The notes beneath the pieces are model-generated. The model saw only the letters and a list, made by a program, of their open reading frames with translations. It did not search any database and was not told the DNA's origin. Position numbers and translations under genes: made by a program. Source: Chrysomallon squamiferum (lineage: Eukaryota; Mollusca; Gastropoda; Neomphalida; Peltospiridae). Taken from it: a DNA stretch of 64,000 nt. This document shows, one piece after another, positions 55,199-64,000 of the stretch. Positions within the stretch are counted from its first letter, which is position 1. Each line of letters opens with the position of its first letter. The stretch lies in the NCBI GenBank assembly GCA_012295275.1, contig CM022668.1:5925989-5989988 (forward strand), written 5' to 3'.

Positions 55199-57268
55199 AA
55201 AAAGACATTCCTTAAATAAAAATATAGTGGTCTAATAGCATATGTTAAACAATTACTTAATAAGTTTTATTTTTAATATTTCTGTAGTCTTCTGATCCCG
55301 AGCCATACAACAAGAATAACCATGAGGCTATGGTGAGTGTCTGTTATTCCTTGTTTAAACATAACTTCTGTTATCTTAGCAACATGTTATAATTCTTCTG
55401 TTCATTCTGTTCATTATCTATATTTTACTATTTACAGTGTTCTAGATGCTTCTGAATCTTACAGGGAAAGGAGTATGTATAACCAGAGTTTTTTATAAAA
55501 TCAATAACATTTTAAGGCACTTGATATAATGTCTAATTATATGGCTTTTTTGTAAAGTATTATTCTGTGGTATTTTTCAGGATTCTTCAATAAACGAAGT
55601 TACAGTGGATTTATCAGAGGAATCATATGAAGTAAGTAACATTTAGAATTACTGTTTACTAATATTTTATGCAGAAATTTCAGTTTAGCAATATAAATTG
55701 ATGAGTTTATGTTAGCCTAAATTAAACAGTTACTTAATAAGTTTTATTTTTAATATTTCTGCAGGCTTCTGATGTCGAACCATACAACCAGAATGATCCT
55801 GAGGATGAAGTGAGTTTCTGTTATTCCTTGTTTAAACATAAGTTTTGTTATCTCAGCAGTATGTTATAAATCTTCTGTTCATTATCCATATTTTACTATT
55901 TATGGCACTCTAGATGCTTCTATATTTTACAGGGGGTATGTATAATCAGAGATTATATATATAAGCCACAAAAAATTGAAAGCACTGAACATAACATCTA
56001 ATTATATTGTTCCTTGGTAAATTATTATTCTGTTCATTTTTCAGACCTCCCCAATAAATGAAGCTACGCAGGGATTATCCAAAGTACTCTATAAAGTAAG
56101 TAACATCTAAAATGACTGTTTTTACCTATTATCTCTTTATATTCCAGCTGCTATAGACAGAAACATAGTGAAATCAAAGAAACTAATATTTTATGCAAAA
56201 TTTTCAGTTTAGCAATATAAAAATGGTTTATTCCATCTCAAAAAAGCAAACATGAATTCTTCTCATGAAATGTTGTGGACGAAAATTAGTTTTATATTAT
56301 ATAATGTGAATACAATTTATTTTCATATTAATGAGAATGCTAAAGTATTTGTAAAATATGTTTAATCTATTGACAAAAAAATGTATTTCTTTTAGATCAT
56401 GGTAAATGAAGATTTGAAGAATTGGCCACAAGAAGATCCTCTGATTATGAATATTCAGAAATTATATAGCAAAATGCAAATGTTTAAAAAGGATCTTGAA
56501 GAAAATAGTGCATTGGAGATGGACAGAGAAGAATGTGAAGAGAGAGAAAACTTTACCAGAATTCATGCTGTTAAGAATAGCAATAACTTAATGGGCATAT
56601 CAAGAAAATCATCAACAGAACTGAACAAAAGAGGAGAAATTTCAGAAAGATCTCCAGAGAAAACATTCCACAGATTGACAAACCAAGAACAACAAGATAT
56701 AAAAAGATCACAAAAAAGAGTAGAGCGAGATGTTAAAATATTACCAGAGAGATCACCTCAAAGATTGAAATACCGAGAACAAGAAGAAGGAATAATTTAC
56801 ACATCACCAAAAATATCACATGGAAGGATAAAAATGAACGAAGAGAGAATAGTTCACATGTCACCTAAAGTATCACGTAGAAAACTGAGAAAAAGAAAGG
56901 AGTTAGACTCTCAAAAATTACAAGAAATACCAAACAGAAAATCACTAATGAGAGAAAAAGGTATTTTTTTTATTTCACCTGAAATTTCACGAGATATTGG
57001 AAAGTCATCTGAACAGTTGCATAAAAGATCGAGAAAGAGAGCAGAAGCATTTTTTATAATGTCACCCAAATTATCAAGCAGCTCAAATAAGCCAGAAGAA
57101 CTCATTTTTAAAATATCACCCAAAATATCACTCAGCAGCTTAAGAAAAAAAGAAGAAGAAATTCTAAAAATGTCACCTGAATTTGTACACAGAAAAAAAA
57201 AATACACAAAACATCGACCAAAGAGAAATAAACAAAGAGATGTCAGTACAGACACAGATACTGATTAG
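45264..57268 (+). CDS. Novel type I membrane protein with exon-duplicated tail
   Basis: I do not recognise this family. Twenty coding exons join from ATG 45272 to TAG 57266-57268, about 955 aa, with GT-AG borders and consistent phases. Residues 1-17 are a signal peptide. An ectodomain to about 244 has nine Cys (23, 27, 36, 50, 69, 71, 77, 94, 102) and NHS and NST glycosylation sequons. One membrane segment spans 245-267. The cytoplasmic tail (about 688 residues) is acidic, then strongly basic. It comprises repeated small exons (45 bp and 51 bp, all phase 0), two SPKTF-type exons, two DDPLI-type exons and a final 290-residue exon with Ser-Pro repeats. The Cys pattern and CSCEFLEFC are faintly like LRR caps, too weak to call. 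Exon 6 lacks a clean acceptor and one 45-bp copy (54540-54584) has a stop, so isoforms are uncertain. A possible 5' noncoding exon lies upstream. Confidence 0.75.
45883..46010 (+). CDS. Membrane-protein gene exon 2 (Cys-rich)
   Basis: Acceptor TTTTCAG, donor GTAAGA. Encodes NHNLKCSCEFLEFCTSV and EVCHTKEVSICG with five Cys. It enters in phase 2 and leaves in phase 1. Confidence 0.8.
46203..46481 (+). CDS. Membrane-protein gene exon 3 (Cys-free ectodomain)
   Basis: Acceptor TTATTTAG, donor GTGAGT. Encodes about 93 residues, including ERHIYVMFNGIVFDLKDEN and a probably helical stretch around LKDMYDIMVKILSSL. No Cys, acidic end (MEEPTEE). Phase 1 at both ends. Confidence 0.8.
47656..47783 (+). 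CDS. Membrane-protein gene exon 4 (juxtamembrane stalk)
   Basis: Acceptor TATTTCAG, donor GTAAGT. Encodes a hydrophilic, low-complexity stalk with SEELQPEVVKRQLEDNQDVK. It enters in phase 1 and leaves in phase 0. Every later intron is phase 0. Confidence 0.8.
49081..49170 (+). CDS. Membrane-protein gene exon 5 (transmembrane segment)
   Basis: A 90-bp exon after TTATTTTCAG and before GTAAAT. Encodes EEDKDG followed by FPLLLAIIIPCIFLLIVIL and ILYLK: one membrane helix with acidic residues outside and basic residues inside, giving type I topology. Skipping it would keep frame and yield a soluble form. Confidence 0.85.
49610..49810 (+). CDS. Membrane-protein gene exon 6 (SPKTF module, copy 1)
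   Basis: Encodes NNFSPKTFFENMYDKNASAL, then TRKKKERINDLEEGLKLFL and KKILNSEE, with donor GTAAGT. It is paralogous to exon 12. The acceptor is uncertain: at the position where exon 12 has CTCTAG this copy has CTCTAAC, with an in-frame TAA. The start given uses the next AG (GAAAAAG, 49608-49609). Confidence 0.6.
49940..50430. repeat. TTA/TAC triplets inside duplicated introns
   Basis: (TTA)n at about 49947-49975 and 49987-50019, and ATT/ACT triplets at 50295-50370, sit in the introns flanking exons 7 and 8. The duplicated intron sequence (ATAAAACAAAGATATTTACT) recurs in both. Confidence 0.85.
50097..51899 (+). CDS. Membrane-protein gene exons 7-11 (first small-exon cluster)
   Basis: Five tiny phase-0 exons: 50097-50141 (AVPLLLNEQSESEAE), 50451-50495 (AVPLLLNEQSESETE), 50882-50926 (TSYPSAYDRKDLETG), 51310-51342 (KSSPLEAVLID) and 51849-51899 (LPHRSDVALDLSSVPDE). 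The first two and their flanking introns are near-identical recent duplicates. Acceptors end in TAG or CAG, donors are GTGAGT after the 45- and 33-bp exons and GTAAGT after the 51-bp exon. Confidence 0.75.
52321..52557 (+). CDS. Membrane-protein gene exon 12 (SPKTF module, copy 2)
   Basis: Acceptor TCTCTAGCAG is a tandem NAGNAG site, so one Gln may be included or not. Encodes VNWLSPKTFLQYIYNKNSSA, then RRRKDRIIDLKNV, an acidic Ser/Asp run (SDSESDDQHKDSDTNEDDED) and QYNSEAG, which resembles the end of the 45-bp exons. Donor GTGAGT. Confidence 0.85.
53380..53434. repeat. (CA)n microsatellite in intron 12
   Basis: About 24 CA dinucleotides upstream of exon 13. Confidence 0.9.
53502..53552 (+). 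CDS. Membrane-protein gene exon 13 (51-bp module)
   Basis: Encodes VSRRKDDTLDSSQLQYE between TTTTTCAG and GTAAGTAAC. The post-donor sequence is like that after the other 51-bp exons. Confidence 0.8.
53862..54101 (+). CDS. Membrane-protein gene exon 14 (DDPLI module, copy 1)
   Basis: Encodes CLPSDDPLILSIQKLYDN and VHMFKKDLKEE, then an acidic end (ESLESDEDEE) before GTGAGT. The first about 38 residues are paralogous to the start of the last exon (EDPLIMNIQKLYSKMQMFKK). 240 bp, phase 0. Confidence 0.85.
54240..54455. repeat. (TTG)n/(TTA)n triplet tract in intron 14
   Basis: TTG, TTA, ATC and ACT runs between exon 14 and the next 45-bp exon copy. Open stretches here are artefacts. Confidence 0.9.
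54540..54584 (+). pseudogene. 45-bp exon copy with in-frame stop
   Basis: Begins after TTTCTGTAG with SSDPELYNQNDLRL, then TAG at 54582-54584 exactly where its paralogues end and read GTGAGT; here the border reads TAGTGTGTG. Either it is a dead, skipped exon (frame is kept without it) or a terminal exon of a truncated 598-residue isoform. I left it out of the main model. Confidence 0.7.
54809..56095 (+). CDS. Membrane-protein gene exons 16-20 (second small-exon cluster)
   Basis: Five phase-0 exons: 54809-54859 (NSPIDEITLDLLKEQYE), 55288-55332 (SSDPEPYNKNNHEAM), 55581-55631 (DSSINEVTVDLSEESYE), 55765-55809 (ASDVEPYNQNDPEDE) and 56045-56095 (TSPINEATQGLSKVLYK). 45- and 51-bp exons alternate. 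Introns are duplicated too: TTAATATTTCTG precedes each 45-bp exon and GTAAGTAACAT follows the 51-bp exons. Each module supplies a Tyr in an acidic setting. Confidence 0.85.
56396..57268 (+). CDS. Membrane-protein gene exon 21 (DDPLI module plus Ser-Pro repeat tail)
   Basis: Last exon, 290 residues, after TTCTTTTAG. Starts with IMVNEDLKNWPQEDPLIMNI and QKLYSKMQMFKKDLEE, then becomes basic (Lys/Arg-rich) with about eight Ser-Pro motifs spaced mostly 15-30 residues apart: RSPEKT, RSPQRL, TSPKIS, MSPKVS, ISPEIS, MSPKLS, ISPKIS and MSPEFV. Ends DTDTD then TAG. SP followed by K/E resembles proline-directed kinase sites. Function is unknown. Confidence 0.88.
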   Translation: MMVNEDLKNWPQEDPLIMNIQKLYSKMQMFKKDLEENSALEMDREECEERENFTRIHAVKNSNNLMGISRKSSTELNKRGEISERSPEKTFHRLTNQEQQDIKRSQKRVERDVKILPERSPQRLKYREQEEGIIYTSPKISHGRIKMNEERIVHMSPKVSRRKLRKRKELDSQKLQEIPNRKSLMREKGIFFISPEISRDIGKSSEQLHKRSRKRAEAFFIMSPKLSSSSNKPEELIFKISPKISLSSLRKKEEEILKMSPEFVHRKKKYTKHRPKRNKQRDVSTDTDTD

Positions 57269-57358
57269 ATACTGAACTCCTCTGTAATCAAATATTAAAA
57301 TCTGTTAACATTGCAAACAACAAAAATAACTGTTGAAAATAATCATAGTTATGAACCG

Positions 57359-58800
57359 GTGCCCTGACGGTGATACTTTGATTATAAGTATTCAGAAATT
57401 ATATAGCAAAGTGCAGATGTTTAAAAAGGATCTAGAAGAGAAATGTTTATTGGAGATGGTAGCAGGAGAATGTAAAGAGTGAAAAAACATCACCAGAATT
57501 CATGATGTTAAAAACAGCAACAATCTGATGGGTGTATCAAGAAAATCATCAACAGAACTGAACAAAAGACAAAGACAAATTTTGGAAAGATCACCAGAGA
57601 AGTCCTCCCACAGATTGAAATTCTAACAAGAGCAAGATCAAACAAAATCAAAAAACATGTCACAAAGATGATTCAAAAAAGTATTGCTAAAATATTACCA
57701 GAGAAGTCCACAGATTGAAATACCAGATGAACAAGATGTTAAAATACCAGAGATGAACAAGATAACAAAAAACAAGATGTTGAAAAAACATTGAAATCAC
57801 AAAACAAGATGTTAAAATCAGAAAACAGATTGAAATACTGAGATGAACAAGATGTTAAAATATTACCAGAGAAGTCCTCCCACAGATTGAAATACTGAGA
57901 TGAACAAGATATTAAAATATTACCAGAGAAGTCCTCCCACAGATTGAAATACTGAGATGAGCAAGATGTTAAAATATTACCAGAGAAGTCCTCCCACAGA
58001 TTGAAATACTGAGATGAACAAGATATTAAAATATTACCAGAGAAGTCCTCCCACAGATTGAAATACTGAGATGAACAAGATGTTAAAATATTACCAGAGA
58101 AGTCCTCCCACAGATTGAAATACCTTGAACAAGATGTCAAAAATCACAAAACATGATGCAGAAAATGTTAAAATATTACCAGAGAAGTCCTCCCACAGAT
58201 TGAAATACTGAACAAGATGATGAACAAGATTGAAATACCGAGATGAACAAGATGATAAAATATTACCAGAGAAGTCCTCCCACAGATTGAAATACCAAGA
58301 TGAACAAGTAGATAAAAATGACAGAAGATGTCACTTATAAGATCTCAAAGGAAGGAAGGAATAATTTACGTCACCAAAAATACCACATGGAAGAATAAAA
58401 ATGAAAGAAGAGAGAATAGTTGACATGTCACCTAAAATATCACATAGAAGACTGAGAATAAGAAAAGAGTTAGACTCTCAAAAATTACAAGAAATAGCAA
58501 ATAGAAAATTACTAATGAGTTAAAAGGGAATTTGTTGGAATGTCATCTGAACAGTTGCATAAAAGATTGAGAAAGAGAGCAAAAGCATTTTTTATAATGT
58601 CATCCAAATTATCAAGTAGCTCAACAAAGCCAGAAGAACTCATTTTTAAAATATCACCCAAAATATCACTCAGCAGTGTAAGAAAAGGAGAAGATGAAAT
58701 ACTAGGAATGTCAGCTGAATTTGTACACAGTAGAAAGAAATACTGAAAACAGTGATGAAAGAGTCATAAAGATATCTCAGTAGACACAGAGACTGATTAG
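57359..58800 (+). pseudogene. Decayed tandem copy of exon 21
   Basis: Starts with sequence encoding GDTLIISIQKLYSKVQMFKK, continues with NSNNLMGVSRKSSTELNKR, and ends with SSEQLHKRLRKRAKAFFIM, ISPKISLSSVRKGEDEIL and a final DTETD-like word before TAG. In-frame stops (for example near 57480 and 57624), frameshifts and an internal minisatellite expansion break it. Located about 90 bp past the stop of the functional exon, so it could be part of the 3' UTR. Confidence 0.85.
57835..58310. repeat. 57-bp minisatellite inside the decayed exon copy
   Basis: About six near-identical 57-bp units (57841 to about 58140) plus two or three imperfect ones to about 58300, each with ATATTACCAGAGAAGTCC and CACAGATTGAAATAC. 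It derives from the segment that encodes LPERSPQRLKYRE in exon 21. 57 bp is 19 codons, hence an artefactual open frame on the minus strand. Confidence 0.92.
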
Positions 58801-59459
58801 ATGTTGAAGTCCTCTGTAATCAAATATTAAAATCTGATAACATTGCAAACAGTACTTTTCTTCTGAGATCGATTGTTAAGCACCAAGTGGAGATTAACTT
58901 TCTTTGCCTCTAAAACTGATATGTTAATTCTTAATAATGCTTGTAAGTACAAATGATTGAAAAGGAGATATTTTGGAGATAAATACAGAGTGGTGTAAAA
59001 AGCCAGAAAGCTTCAGTGAAAATCTTAGAATTATAAAGAGTAATAAATTACCAAGGTGTATAAAGAAAGTGAAAACAAAAGAATTTCAAAATTAACCATA
59101 AGAGAAATCAAAACATAGAAGAAACTAAAACTTTATATAAGTTTAGCAACATAGAACTGTTTTATTTGATTCCATGTCAGAAAAATGGAAAGAAGTTGAA
59201 GAAAATTAGATTCCAATTTGTGAACAATGCAAACTTTAAATCCTTACCAGAAACATCATCAACAAGATTTTCAAACACTTTGGTAATAATTTTGTTATAT
59301 TCTGTATATAATATTATAACAAATATTTTTTATTTTCTAAAAAAAAATACAAAAAAAAAATTAAATTAAATTAAAAATATATATAATCAATAAAAAACAA
59401 TTACAAAAAAAATATAAAAAAAGTATTTTGATATTCAAATTTACCTTTAATTAGTTTTA
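58801..59459. other. 3' flank of the membrane-protein gene
   Basis: AT-rich unique sequence with no recognised exon, ending in A-rich low complexity. AATAAA-like words appear near 59385 and 59512, candidates for distal polyadenylation. Confidence 0.4.
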
Positions 59460-60073
59460 ATTCTTATCCACATTTTTTTTTTTTTTTTTTTTTTTAAATA
59501 TTTGTACTTGTAAATAAAGTGAGAAAAAGGTTTTTAAAAAAAAAAAAAAAAAAAAATGGATGAAATGTATTTATTCTTTATATATATAGATTTATATTTT
59601 ATATTTCTCTCTATCCATGTCTCTCTCTCTCTCACACACATATAATTGTAGGAAAAAGAATTAATAGATTTTTTTTTAAATTTTTTTAAATATATGCACT
59701 TGTAAATAAACAGAAAAAGTGTTTTATTTTTAAATATATTGTACAAATGTATTTATTCTTTATATATATATATTATATTTCTGTCTCTCTCACTAACACA
59801 TATAATCTTAGGAAAAAGAAGTCTTTAATTTTTTTTAAAAAATTTTTAAATATCTGTACTTGTAAATAAACTTAGAAAAAGTTTTTTTTTTTGTTTTTTT
59901 TTTTAAATAATATATGGCAGAAATATATTCTTCATATATATATTTATATTTCTCTCTATCTGTGACTCTCACACACATATAATTGTTTTGATTTTTTAAA
60001 TATATGTACTTGTAAATAAAGTGAGAAAAAGGTGGGTTTTAAAAAAAATATATATGGTAGAAATGTATTTATT

Positions 60074-60119
<46 letters not shown>

Positions 60120-60135
60120 TATCTTTCTTTCTCTC
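59460..60135. repeat. AT-rich tandem repeat, units of about 150-190 bp
   Basis: ACTTGTAAATAAA recurs at about 59506, 59698, 59857 and 60007, each followed by GAAAAAG, an A/T run, ATGTATTTATTCTTTATATA and a CTCTCT/CACACA segment. Confidence 0.8.
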
Positions 60136-60159
60136 ACTCACAACCCACCACATAATTTT

Positions 60160-61180
60160 TTGAATATAAACAGTATGTAATTTATTTCTTTTTTGTTTTT
60201 TTACATTTTTATGCTGTTTAGAACGTGTATATTTTTGGGTGTATTTGTATGTAAGATCATAGTTTAATTTTTATTAATTTACTTCATAAAAGTATATTAG
60301 TTTAGAAAAATATATATTATTATATTTAGGGTCTTTAGATAAAAATAAAAATGGTTTTTATGTCCTTGTGGGTTAAAGGGGGTGAAAGCTTTTTTTTTTT
60401 AAATGTTTACTTGATGTATATTTATTTTTTATATTATAGTTTATTATCTTATCTCATACATACATACAGACACACACAAATATTAGATAAAATAATATGA
60501 AAATTTATATTGGATATGTATTATTTTTTATATTACATATAAACCTTTTATTATTATATTTAGGATCGTAAGAGTGTATTCATATATATATATATATAAA
60601 CAGTATGTAATTTATTTAATTAGTTTTTTATTATTTATTTATTATTTTTTATTATTAATATATATAAATATTTCTTTTTTGCTTTTTACATTTTAATGCT
60701 GTTTAGAACGTGTATATTTTGTATGTATTTATATATAGTTTAATTTTTATTATTTTACTTCATAAATGTATATTAGTTTAGAAAAATATATATTATTATA
60801 TTTAGGGTCTTTAGATAAAAATAAAAATGGTATTTATGTCCTTGTGGATTAAAGTGGGGAAGGCTTTTTTTTTTAAATGTTTACTGGATGTGTATTTACT
60901 TTTTATATTTGAATTTGTTATTTCAAATCTTTGTATTATCATTATTATTATATTTTGGATGTTTCAAAACAGAAGATTTAGTTTTGAAGATATCTGGATC
61001 TATTTTTGCATACTATATTATACAAGATTTTATTTTAATTTTTATTATATTACTTTAAAACATTTTTATTAGTATACTTAGAATCTTTAAGATTAAAAAG
61101 GAAAATAATCATGGAGTTTTTGTATTTGTGGGTAAAAGGGGGAGAAGGCTTTTTTAAAATGTATAATGATATAAATATAT
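60160..61180. repeat. AT-rich tandem repeat, units of about 300-450 bp
   Basis: Blocks with ATGCTGTTTAGAACGTGTAT recur near 60210 and 60700. AAAAATGGTTTTTATGTCC or AAAAATGGTATTTATGTCC with a GGG-rich GGCTTTTTTT segment recurs near 60350, 60825 and, more diverged, 61110. Confidence 0.75.
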
Positions 61181-61369
61181 TCTTAATACCGTACTTTTTT
61201 ATTTTTTCGTATTTTACACTTTTATTCTATTTTATACATTATATATGCATACTTTTTATGTATTATAGATAAGATATTAATTTAATTTATCTTAATTTAA
61301 TTTTTATCATATTCCTTTAAAAAACAATATATTTGAGATCTTCATTTTGTGTATTGTAGGTAAGATATT

Positions 61370-62350
61370 AATTATTATTATTATTATTATGAATATACAC
61401 ACTCAAGCACTAGGTTCTTTTTTTATGTATATTTATTTTTCATATTATAGTTTTTTATCTTATTTTTGATCTCATATATATAGACACATACATACTCAGG
61501 ATCTTTCTTTTGAGTATTGAAGTTAATTTTGTTTATTATTATTATTATTATATTTAGGATCTTACACCCCCCACTAGGTTCTTTTTTATGTATATTTATT
61601 TTTCATATTTCTTTTATATTATTTTGAATCTCATATCTGTGTGTCTGTGTGTGTGTATGTGTGTATGTGTGTTTATATACAAAAACAACTTAAAAAACCA
61701 CAAACTATAATTTTCTCTTCCCTACTAAATGATACTTGTATTGATATTTTAATTTTATATTTTTATGCTGTATGTAATGTCATGTTATTTTCAGTCTCAT
61801 ATATGTGTGTGTGGGGGGTTATATTCAAAAAATAAATAAACGATAATTTTCTTTTCTCTACTAAATGATACTTGTACTGATACTTTAATTTAATTTTATA
61901 TTTTTATGCTGTATGTAATGTCGTGTTATTTTCAATCTCATATATGTGTGTCTGGGGGGTTATATACAAAAATAACACAAAAAAGAAATAAATAATAATT
62001 TTTTCTCTACTAAAGGATATTTTAATTGTAATTTTATATGTTTATGCTATTTGTAATGTCATGTTATTTTCAATCTCATATGTGTGTGTGTGCGGGGGTT
62101 ATATACAAAAAAAACAAACAAATAATAAATTTCTTTTCTCTACTAAACCATTCTTGTATTGATATTTTAATTGTAATTTTATATGTTTATGCTATAAGTG
62201 ATGTCATGTTATTTTCAATCTCAGATATATATGTGTGTGGGGGGTTATATACAAAAACAACACAAAAAAACAACAAATAATAATTTTCTTTTCTCTACTA
62301 AACCATACTTGTATTTATATTTTATGTAATGTCATGCTATTTTCAATCTT
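61370..62350. repeat. AT-rich tandem repeat, units of about 140 bp
   Basis: GCTGTATGTAATGTCATGTT-like cores recur near 61765, 61904, 62044, 62187 and (partial) 62322. Each is followed by TTTTCAATCTCATAT, a TGTGTGTG/GGGGG run and ATATACAAAAA. 61370-61640 holds related, more diverged units. Confidence 0.85.
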
Positions 62351-62621
62351 ATATATAATATATTGCTACTAAAACCCCCTCCTTTTTCACACTTTATTTG
62401 CCAAAACAGTCTTTACACAATAAAATTGTTTTTGTTATACTTCATTAATAGCCTGTTCTTTTATTAACTTTTGCTGCTCTGTTTTATAATGATTTATTTG
62501 ACTATATCAAAATTATATTTATTACATTCATATTTCATTGTCAATGTGATATATCTATCTGTCTATCTCTCTATTTTCATTCTTTTTTTTTTTATACTTT
62601 TAATCCTATTCTCATTTTTAT

Positions 62622-62622
<1 letters not shown>

Positions 62623-62691
<69 letters not shown>

Positions 62692-62706
62692 GTCTGTCTG
62701 TCTGTC
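62623..62706. repeat. (CT)n then (CTGT)n microsatellite
   Basis: About 32 CT dinucleotides passing into CTGT repeats. Confidence 0.95.
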
Positions 62707-62889
62707 TCTAACAAGCACACAAATAGTTTAAATACAAGGATATGTGCACATACTGAATGCATTTTCAAACACAGATACAGATTCAAAGTTAGGGCAATAC
62801 AATAGAAGAAATGTCCAATGTGGAACACATGGAGTAGTACATCATTTATTCCAAAACCTAATAAACCAAGAGAATTCAATTGCTTTAAA

Positions 62890-63860
62890 TCAAAAGGAAT
62901 TTTAATAGAAAATAAAATACATTTTCAAACATGTTTACTTTATATTTAAACTGGAATTGGGATCAGAAAATATTTATTTTACTAAGTAAAATGTTTAAAT
63001 TAACTTGGAACAAAATGATAGAATTAAATTATGATAAAAAAAATTACTATAAATAACAAAATAATGAAATTATGGACTGAATATTATTTGTATTAGGAAT
63101 ACTAACTGTTCTAAAATCACTAATATTACCTAAACTACTTTATTTGTTGTTTTTACCAAATCCATGTGGAATGGCTGTAAATTCCTTAGTTTTTAAATTT
63201 ATCTGGCGTAATAAATAAGAAAAGTTAAAATGCACTTTAATAATGTAAGATTTCAGATAAGATGGTATTAAAATGACAAAAGGTTTCTGTTTGATGACAG
63301 TATTAAAATGCATATGAGTTAGATGAATGTTCTTAAAAACTTCAAAATGGAATGTTATTTAAATCAGTAACAAAAATATCATCAAATGATTCACTTATGT
63401 ACGGTGACTATTTTATAAAATGCTAAACTGAACAAATGTTAAACAGTTTTCAGAGAGATGCTTTAGCAAGTTGGCTTAAATTACAAGAAAAACAAAAACC
63501 ACAAGACATAATTATTATTTTAAGCATTAATATTAGATGTAATAGTGGAACATGCAAACACAATAAAACATTTTCATACATAAACTATTTCAACAGGGTA
63601 TACATTTAATAAATGACTTATTAAATGAATATGGATACTTTTTAACATGAAGAATTTATAACAAAATACAATGATTCCTTGAATATGCTTCATTAGTAAA
63701 ACCAGAAAATCTACATAAATTATACAAATGATACAACCTTTAGAAATCCTCAAAAATGCTGTTTTTCCTTTTAAACTGAATATTTTACTCAAAACTGGCT
63801 GCAAAGATATATATGAGCTATTAAATTCTCACAATTATACTAAAAACACAAATAAAATAT
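62890..63860 (+). pseudogene. LINE reverse transcriptase C-terminal remnant
   Basis: Reading across frames gives FNWNWDQKIF near 62952, then LKSLILPKLLYLLFLPNPCG near 63112-63170 and VFKFIWRNK with EKLK near 63190-63225, then FQQGIHLINDLLNEYGYFL near 63588-63645. These match, from memory, the thumb and post-RT region of L1/Tx1-type LINE ORF2. Many stops show it is dead. The catalytic palm is not seen upstream (a microsatellite intervenes), so it is 5' truncated, and it may run past the right edge. Confidence 0.75.
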
Positions 63861-64000
63861 GCAAGTTATGGATTTATTTATGACACTAAACAAGGTGAGC
63901 AATATTATGTTTATTTTTAATGAAATTTCAACTACTAAAACAATTTTAGATATGATTTATTTAATTAATAGTAATATTTGCAGTCGTTGCATTAAAACCC

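Noticed and set aside
57739-58140. 133-residue open frame on the minus strand with 19-residue repeats
   Set aside because: Antisense shadow of the 57-bp minisatellite inside the decayed exon copy.

Overview
This is a low-gene-density, AT-rich eukaryotic window. Introns with GT-AG borders, long di- and trinucleotide tracts, a tRNA-derived SINE, Penelope, LINE, Tc1 and hAT remnants, and a secreted PAN-plus-fibrinogen protein all fit an invertebrate animal. A lophotrochozoan, most likely a mollusc, is my best guess, but no single feature proves the species. I see no rRNA, tRNA gene, CRISPR or prokaryotic signature. || Layout. 1-16.7 kb holds no gene I can support: a 2.9-kb array of a 27-bp minisatellite (1.1-4.0 kb), many microsatellites, a truncated SINE and a 0.9-kb TAC-triplet tract. 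17.0-18.15 kb is a dead Penelope-like element with recognisable RT and GIY-YIG pieces. 18.7-23.4 kb is repeats. 23.9-30.9 kb on the minus strand is a six-exon gene for a secreted PAN/apple plus fibrinogen-C-terminal (FReD) protein, with all intron phases consistent (361 aa). 31.2-42.6 kb holds TAG arrays, a 651-bp MITE with nuclear-receptor-like half-sites, a complete but dead Tc1 element with TIRs, a hAT/ZMYM-like remnant and a LINE endonuclease remnant. 42.6-44.2 kb is a CpG-rich patch with a palindrome-bearing tandem repeat and a duplicated segment carrying ETS- and CRE-like words. || 45.3-57.3 kb on the plus strand is the most striking object: an unrecognised type I membrane protein gene (about 955 aa). 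Its cytoplasmic tail is built from reiterated small phase-0 exons (45 bp and 51 bp) and duplicated larger exons, and ends in an array of Ser-Pro motifs. One tail exon copy carries an in-frame stop. A decayed copy of the last exon follows (57.36-58.8 kb) with a 57-bp minisatellite inside it. 59.4-62.35 kb is a series of AT-rich tandem repeat families, and the right edge (62.9-63.9 kb) holds the 3' part of a dead LINE reverse transcriptase. || How they relate. The two genes are on opposite strands with their 5' ends facing each other about 14 kb apart. FReD proteins are often secreted recognition lectins. The membrane protein has a Cys-rich ectodomain and a tail that looks like a modular phosphorylation platform. 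A shared role is only a guess from proximity.
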